DNA of 64,000 nt from Sphingomonadaceae bacterium (lineage in GTDB: Bacteria > Pseudomonadota > Alphaproteobacteria > Sphingomonadales > Sphingomonadaceae). The DNA is taken from the NCBI GenBank assembly GCA_027533105.1, contig JAPZTW010000005.1:1-64000 (forward strand). The letters are read 5' to 3'. The notes under the pieces were generated by a model that saw only the letters and a program-made list of their open reading frames with translations, made no database searches and was not told the origin of the DNA. Of this stretch, positions 59,834 to 64,000 are shown piece after piece (positions within the stretch are counted from its first letter, which is position 1; every line of letters begins with the position of its first letter). Position numbers and translations under genes: made by a program.

Positions 59834-60388
59834 ATGGCGATTCTTTCCGACAAGTGGATCCGCAACGAGGCGCGTCATGCCGGCATGATCGAGCCTTTCG
59901 TCGAGCACCAGAAGCGCGAGGGCTGCATCAGCTATGGGCTCTCGTCCTATGGCTATGATGCGCGAGTGGCGGACGAGTTCAAGATCTTCACCAATGTCCA
60001 TTCAGCGGTGGTCGATCCCAAGAACTTTTCGGACAACAGCTTTGTCGACGTGAAGACCGACTGCTGCATCATCCCGCCCAACTCCTTTGCCCTGGCGCGG
60101 ACGGTCGAATACTTCCGCATTCCGCGCGACGTGCTGGTGATCTGCCTGGGCAAGAGCACCTATGCCCGCTGCGGGATCATCGTCAATGTCACCCCTCTCG
60201 AGCCGGAGTGGGAAGGCCACGTGACGCTGGAATTTTCCAACACCACGCCGCTGCCGGCCAAGATCTATGCCAACGAAGGCGCCTGCCAGTTCCTGTTCCT
60301 CAAGGGCGATCAGCCCTGCGAGACGAGCTATGCCGACCGCAGTGGCAAGTACATGGGCCAGCGCGGGGTGACCCTGCCCAAACTCTAA
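59834..60388 (+). CDS. dcd: dCTP deaminase
   Basis: A 184-residue trimeric enzyme making dUTP from dCTP in pyrimidine deoxynucleotide supply. Motifs: [38 protein letters not shown] (Ser/Arg/Glu active site), [20 protein letters not shown] and CQFLFL. It lacks the extension of bifunctional dCTP deaminase/dUTPase forms. ATG 59834 ([10 protein letters not shown]) is the family start. It lies 38 bp after the epimerase gene, away from nrdAB. Confidence 0.96.
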   Translation: MAILSDKWIRNEARHAGMIEPFVEHQKREGCISYGLSSYGYDARVADEFKIFTNVHSAVVDPKNFSDNSFVDVKTDCCIIPPNSFALARTVEYFRIPRDVLVICLGKSTYARCGIIVNVTPLEPEWEGHVTLEFSNTTPLPAKIYANEGACQFLFLKGDQPCETSYADRSGKYMGQRGVTLPKL

Positions 60389-60401
60389 GCGGAGAGACGC
60401 G

Positions 60402-61574
60402 ATGGAAGTGCCCTTGTTCGACCAGTGGCGCGCCCGCTCCCCGCATTACGATGACAGTCACGAGGCGGTCTGCGCCACGGTCCGCGCCTTTGTGGCGAAG
60501 GAAATCACGCCCCACGTCGACACCTGGGAAGCTGCGGGCGAATTGCCGCGCGACCTGCACCGCAAGGCTGCCGAAGCGGGGATCATCGGCCTCAATTACC
60601 CCGAAGAATTCGGCGGTACCGGCAAGGCCTTTGGCCTGTTCCATAGTCTGGTCCAGACCGAGGAACTGGCCCGGCCCGGCGCGGGCGGGATCTGCGCCTC
60701 GCTGATGACCCACGGCATCGGCCTGCCGCCGATCCTGGCCATGGGCAGCCCGGAACTGCAGCGCCGGATCGCCCCCACAGTGCTCGCAGGCGAGAAGCTG
60801 ATCTGCCTGGGCATCACCGAACCCGGCGGCGGTTCCGACGTGGCCAACCTGCGCACCAGGGCCGAGCGCAAGGGCGCGGCCTATATCGTCAATGGCGAGA
60901 AGACCTATATCACCACCGGCATGCGGGCCGACTATGTCACGCTGGCGGTGCGCACCGGCGGGCCGGGCTTCGGCGGCATCTCGCTCTTGCTGGTCGAACT
61001 GGATCGGCCCGGCGTTTCCCGCACGCCGCTGGCCAAGATGGGCTGGCACGCCAGCGATACGGCGACGATCCATTTCGACGATGTCGAGGTGCCGGCGGAC
61101 AACCTGATCGGGCCGGAGAACGGCGGCTTTGCCGGGATCATGCGCAATTTCAACGGCGAGCGGCTGGGCATGAGCCAGCAGGCCAATGCCTTTGCCCGGA
61201 TCTGCTACGAGGACGCGCTCGACTGGGCGCGGCAACGCGAAACCTTCGGCAAGCCGCTGATCACCAACCAGGTGATCCGCCACAAGCTGGCCGACATGGT
61301 GCGGCGGATCACCGCCACCCAAGCCTGGATCGATCACTGCGCCTGGACGGTGGAGAACGGCTGCGCCTTCCCCGGCGACTTTGCCCTGCTCAAGGTCCAG
61401 GCTACCCAGACGATGGAATTCTGCGCGCGCGAAGCCTGCCAGATCCTTGGCGGCGCCAGCTTCATGCGTGGCAGCCGGGTCGAGCGGATCTACCGCGAGG
61501 TGCGGGTGATGGCGATCGGCGGGGGCAGCGAGGAAATCATGTTCGACCTTGCCAGCCGCCAGTATCGGTTCTGA
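60402..61574 (+). CDS. Acyl-CoA dehydrogenase (catalytic Glu at the IVD position)
   Basis: A 390-residue flavoprotein dehydrogenating acyl-CoA at C2-C3. FAD/substrate blocks are ICLGITEPGGGSDVANLRT, YIVNGEKTYITTGMRA and QILGGASFMRGSRVERIYRE. The usual catalytic Glu in the IYEGT loop is replaced (AIGGGSEEIM), but Glu253 in FNGERLGMS sits where isovaleryl-CoA and long-chain dehydrogenases have theirs, so branched substrates such as citronellyl-CoA are plausible. ATG 60402 has GGAGAG upstream. It follows dcd by 13 bp but belongs functionally with the reductase and MFS genes downstream. Confidence 0.93.
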   Translation: MEVPLFDQWRARSPHYDDSHEAVCATVRAFVAKEITPHVDTWEAAGELPRDLHRKAAEAGIIGLNYPEEFGGTGKAFGLFHSLVQTEELARPGAGGICASLMTHGIGLPPILAMGSPELQRRIAPTVLAGEKLICLGITEPGGGSDVANLRTRAERKGAAYIVNGEKTYITTGMRADYVTLAVRTGGPGFGGISLLLVELDRPGVSRTPLAKMGWHASDTATIHFDDVEVPADNLIGPENGGFAGIMRNFNGERLGMSQQANAFARICYEDALDWARQRETFGKPLITNQVIRHKLADMVRRITATQAWIDHCAWTVENGCAFPGDFALLKVQATQTMEFCAREACQILGGASFMRGSRVERIYREVRVMAIGGGSEEIMFDLASRQYRF

Positions 61575-61660
61575 AAAGACTTGCCATTTCAGCGCGTGCG
61601 GCGTTCACTCCTGCCACGGGGCCGCGCCCCTCGCGGACCCCGCAATTGGGGGAGAGCATC

Positions 61661-62038
61661 ATGACCGCATATGCTGCGCCGCTTGGGCGGCTGCTTCTTG
61701 CATTGATCTTCATTCTGGGCGGAGCCAGCAAGTTCGGCAATCTGGCCGGAACGGGCGCCTACATGGAAACGGTTGGCCTGCCGGCGATCCTGGCCGGTCC
61801 GGCGGCGGCCTTCGAATTGCTGGCCGGCATCGCGATCCTCGTCGGCTGGCAGACCCGGCTGGTCGCGCTGTTGCTGGCGGGCTTCTGCGTGGTCACCGCC
61901 GCGCTGTTCCACGCCAATTTCGCCGACCAGGTGCAGATGATCATGTTCATGAAGAACCTGGGTCTCGCGGGCGGGTTCCTGACGCTTTACGTCCATGGCG
62001 CAGGCGGAATGAGCCTCGATTCCCGCAAGGCGGGGTAA
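61661..62038 (+). CDS. DoxX-family membrane protein
   Basis: A 125-residue integral membrane protein with four hydrophobic segments. The N-terminal LGRLLLALIFILGGASKFGNLAG is the DoxX/SURF4 signature, followed by AYMETVGLPAIL, FELLAGIAILVGWQTRL and ALFHANFADQVQMIMFMKNLGLAGGFL. The bacterial role is unclear, with proposed links to quinone-dependent redox. ATG 61661 has GGGGGAGAG upstream; an ATG 15 bp earlier is less likely. Confidence 0.92.
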   Translation: MTAYAAPLGRLLLALIFILGGASKFGNLAGTGAYMETVGLPAILAGPAAAFELLAGIAILVGWQTRLVALLLAGFCVVTAALFHANFADQVQMIMFMKNLGLAGGFLTLYVHGAGGMSLDSRKAG

Positions 62039-62079
62039 CCACTGCCAGCCTGCCGTAGCGTCAGGCAGAATAGGTTCGA

Positions 62080-62137
62080 CATTGCCACCGAACTGTGCAG
62101 TTTTCGGTCGACCGAACTGCACAGATTCGGGGCAATG
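62080..62137 (+). promoter_or_regulatory. 58-bp near-perfect palindrome with two 24-bp-spaced operator units
   Basis: CATTGCC at 62080 and GGCAATG at 62131 are the outer arms of a near-perfect palindrome. Inside, ACCGAACTGTGCAG (62087-62100) and ACCGAACTGCACAG (62111-62124) are direct repeats 24 bp apart; each holds a dyad, AACTG-TG-CAGTT and AACTG-CA-CAG. The right end lies 11 bp before the reductase ATG. Paired dyads fit two regulator dimers bound side by side, as for many TetR repressors. No regulator gene is adjacent within the window. Confidence 0.75.
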
Positions 62138-62148
62138 GAGAGCATCAC

Positions 62149-63339
62149 ATGACTGCCCAAGGTACCACAAAGCCAGACCGTCCGTTTGACATCGTGGTCT
62201 ATGGCGCGACCGGCTATACCGGCCGCCTCGTCGCGGAATACCTGGCCCACCATTACCAGGGCAAAGGCCCCAAATGGGCGATGGCCGGGCGCAGCGCGGA
62301 CAAGCTGGCCGAAGTGCGCGACCTGATCGGCGCGCCCGCCGATACCCCGCTGGTGATCGCCAATTCGGACGACCCTGCCTCCATGCAGGCCCTGGCAGAA
62401 AGCACCCGTGTGGTGGTGACGACAGTCGGCCCTTACCAGCTTTATGGCGAACCACTGCTCAAGGCCTGTGTCGCCGCCGGAACCGACTATGCCGACCTCT
62501 GCGGCGAGCCGGGCTGGATGCGCGAGATGATCGACGCCTACCACGAGGCGGCCAAGGCCAGCGGCGCGCGGATCGCCTTCTCCTCGGGCTTCGACTCGAT
62601 CCCGTTCGATCTGGGCGTCTTCATGCTGCAGCAGGAAGCCAAGGCCCGCTATGGCAGCCCGGCCCCGCGGGTGAAGGGTCGCGTCAGGGGCATGCAGGGC
62701 ACCTTCTCGGGCGGGACGGCGGCAAGCCTGACCGAAACGATGAAATCGGTCGCCAAGAAGCCCAGCCTGATCCCGATTCTGCAAAGCCCCTTCGGCCTGA
62801 CGCCGGGCTTTGAGGGGCCGAGCCAGCCGATGGGCCTGATACCGGAATATGACGAGAGCGTCGGCAAATGGGCCGCCCCGTTCATCATGGCGACGATCAA
62901 CACCAAGAACGTCCACCGCACCAATTTCCTGCTGGGCCATCCCTATGGCGCGGACTTCAAGTATGACGAGATGATGCTGACCAGCCCCGGCGAACTGGGC
63001 GAGAAGGCAGCCCATGCCGTGGCCGAAATGCTCAAGAACCCGTTCGGCGCCAAGCCGCCCAAGCCGGGCGAAGGGCCGAGCCAGGAAGAGCGCGAGAACG
63101 GCTTCTACGACGTGCTGTTCATCGGCCAGTGGCCCGATGGCAAGGAGCTGCGCTATGGCGTGAAGGGCCGCTACGATCCGGGTTATGGCTCGACCAGCCG
63201 GATGCTGGCCGAAACCGGGATTGCCCTGCTCGATTGCCAGGCCGGCGGCGGGGTCGCCACGCCGGGTGCACTGCTGGGCGCGGCGCTGGTCAAGCGCCTG
63301 CAGGATCACGCCGAGATCACCTTCGCGGTCGAGGAATGA
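62149..63339 (+). CDS. Saccharopine dehydrogenase-like / trans-acting enoyl reductase
   Basis: A 396-residue Rossmann protein. The N-terminal DIVVYGATGYTGRLVAEYLA with WAMAGRSADKLAE, TTVGPYQLYGEPLLKAC, YADLCGEPGW and FSSGFDSIPFDLGVF matches the saccharopine-dehydrogenase/trans-acting enoyl-reductase family of mycobacteria and proteobacteria. Such proteins reduce double bonds of polyketide or acyl intermediates, or act on unknown hydrophobic substrates. ATG 62149 has GGAG 9 bp upstream. Its stop overlaps the MFS gene (ATGA), so they form an operon under the 62080 palindrome. Confidence 0.85.
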   Translation: MTAQGTTKPDRPFDIVVYGATGYTGRLVAEYLAHHYQGKGPKWAMAGRSADKLAEVRDLIGAPADTPLVIANSDDPASMQALAESTRVVVTTVGPYQLYGEPLLKACVAAGTDYADLCGEPGWMREMIDAYHEAAKASGARIAFSSGFDSIPFDLGVFMLQQEAKARYGSPAPRVKGRVRGMQGTFSGGTAASLTETMKSVAKKPSLIPILQSPFGLTPGFEGPSQPMGLIPEYDESVGKWAAPFIMATINTKNVHRTNFLLGHPYGADFKYDEMMLTSPGELGEKAAHAVAEMLKNPFGAKPPKPGEGPSQEERENGFYDVLFIGQWPDGKELRYGVKGRYDPGYGSTSRMLAETGIALLDCQAGGGVATPGALLGAALVKRLQDHAEITFAVEE

Positions 63340-64000
63340 GCGAGCCCTTTGTAGCTCCCCGCGAGGAGAGCGAATGGACTGTCGGCTGGCGGATCGTGCT
63401 GGGCTGCGCGCTTGGCGCGGGCGCGGGCATCGTCCTCCTGTTCTTCACCTTCAACATGTTCGTGCTGCCGATGGCGCGCGAACTGGGGGTGACCCGGGGC
63501 GAGATCAGCTCGATCCAGGCCCTGATCGTCACTGGCGCGCTGGGCGCCGTGGTGATCGGGCGCGCGGTTGACCGGTTCGGGTTCAAGCCGGTCTACCTGA
63601 CCTGCGCATTGATCGTGATCGTGGGCCAGATCCTGTCCGTTTCATTTGGCTCGACGCTGACCCACATGGCGATCAGCGTCGCCATTCTCGGCTTCTTCGG
63701 GGTTGGGACAACCGGCGTGGTCACTACCCGCCCGGTCAACGCCCATTTCCGCCGTTATCGCGGCCGGGCGCTGGGCCTGGTCGCCACGGGCGTTTCGGTC
63801 TTTGCGGTGATCGCGCCGCTGGTTCTGGCGCCGATCGTCGAACAGTACGGCTGGCGCGGCGGGTTCCTGGCGCTGGCCGGGTTTACTGCGCTGGTCGGCA
63901 TTCCGGCGGTCCTGTTCATCGTGCCAACGAGCGCCAGCCGGGCCCACACCGCGGTTGCGATGGGTGGCGGCGGCGGGGACTGGTCATTTCTCAGGAACCG
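63336..64000 (+). CDS. MFS transporter, N-terminal part (runs off window)
   Basis: The first 221 residues of a major-facilitator transporter; the rest is beyond the right edge. ATG 63336 overlaps the reductase stop. At least six hydrophobic helices are visible, with the loop 2-3 motif GRAVDRFGFKPVYL in place of GxxxDRxGRR and RGRALGLVATGVSVFAVIAPL, typical of the oxalate/monocarboxylate-like branch. It probably imports or exports the substrate of the neighbouring acyl-CoA enzymes. Confidence 0.88.
   Translation, partial: MSEPFVAPREESEWTVGWRIVLGCALGAGAGIVLLFFTFNMFVLPMARELGVTRGEISSIQALIVTGALGAVVIGRAVDRFGFKPVYLTCALIVIVGQILSVSFGSTLTHMAISVAILGFFGVGTTGVVTTRPVNAHFRRYRGRALGLVATGVSVFAVIAPLVLAPIVEQYGWRGGFLALAGFTALVGIPAVLFIVPTSASRAHTAVAMGGGGGDWSFLRN

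Overview
The window is chromosomal, high-GC, gene-dense DNA with short intergenic gaps and many 4-bp stop/start overlaps. Gene content (sigma-54 beside lptB, GluQRS with a HIG1 protein, tandem DUF4189 domains, a BTAD/TolB/TPR regulator, paralogous Baeyer-Villiger-type monooxygenases, a class I P450, a class Ia ribonucleotide reductase without an ATP cone) points to an alphaproteobacterium of the order Sphingomonadales, of the Novosphingobium/Sphingobium/Erythrobacter kind. That assignment is inferred from family resemblance only. I saw no rRNA, tRNA, CRISPR array, phage module, transposase or IS end.

Left part (1-12.4 kb): housekeeping genes. These are a truncated 3-hydroxyacyl-CoA dehydrogenase, a cobalamin adenosyltransferase, gluQ with a HIG1 protein, an HNH nuclease, a MOSC protein, a secreted triple-DUF4189 protein, a secreted amidohydrolase, lptB-rpoN, pmbA and a GNAT acetyltransferase. 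pmbA's partner tldD lies at 42.7 kb.

Catabolic block (12.4-19.2 kb, all + strand): two tandem Baeyer-Villiger-type flavin monooxygenases, a hotdog thioesterase, an SDR with Phe in place of the catalytic Tyr, a kappa-GST/HCCA-isomerase-like protein, a classical SDR and a crotonase. The two monooxygenase genes have matching promoter architecture, with an inverted repeat lying on the presumed -10. Related modules lie elsewhere: an acyl-CoA synthetase (28.5 kb), a P450 cotranscribed with its TetR regulator (40.3-41.5 kb), and an acyl-CoA dehydrogenase, a DoxX protein, a trans-acting-enoyl-reductase-like protein and an MFS transporter (60.4-64 kb). Together they suggest use of hydrophobic terpenoid, steroid or cyclic-ketone substrates; the substrate cannot be read from the sequence.

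Middle (19-46 kb): a lipoprotein 5'-nucleotidase divergent from a TetR gene, a Cys-rich Sel1-like protein, gyrB, a decayed M20 peptidase copy beside an intact one, guaA, an apparently domain-swapped photolyase/cryptochrome, a three-gene outer-membrane cluster divergent from a BTAD regulator, tldD and a DUF4402 protein.

Right part (46-64 kb): nadB with a degenerate TraB/GumN gene, a compound palindromic repeat, nrdA-nrdB behind a candidate NrdR box, wecB-wecC divergent from a sugar epimerase, and dcd. Three genes too short for routine ORF cut-offs are supported: 27 aa (28.2 kb), a 58-aa CxxC protein (46.1 kb) and 32 aa (56.2 kb). The most notable signals are the operator-like palindromes beside the catabolic genes and the permuted photolyase. 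I did not find a convincing wholly new multi-gene system.
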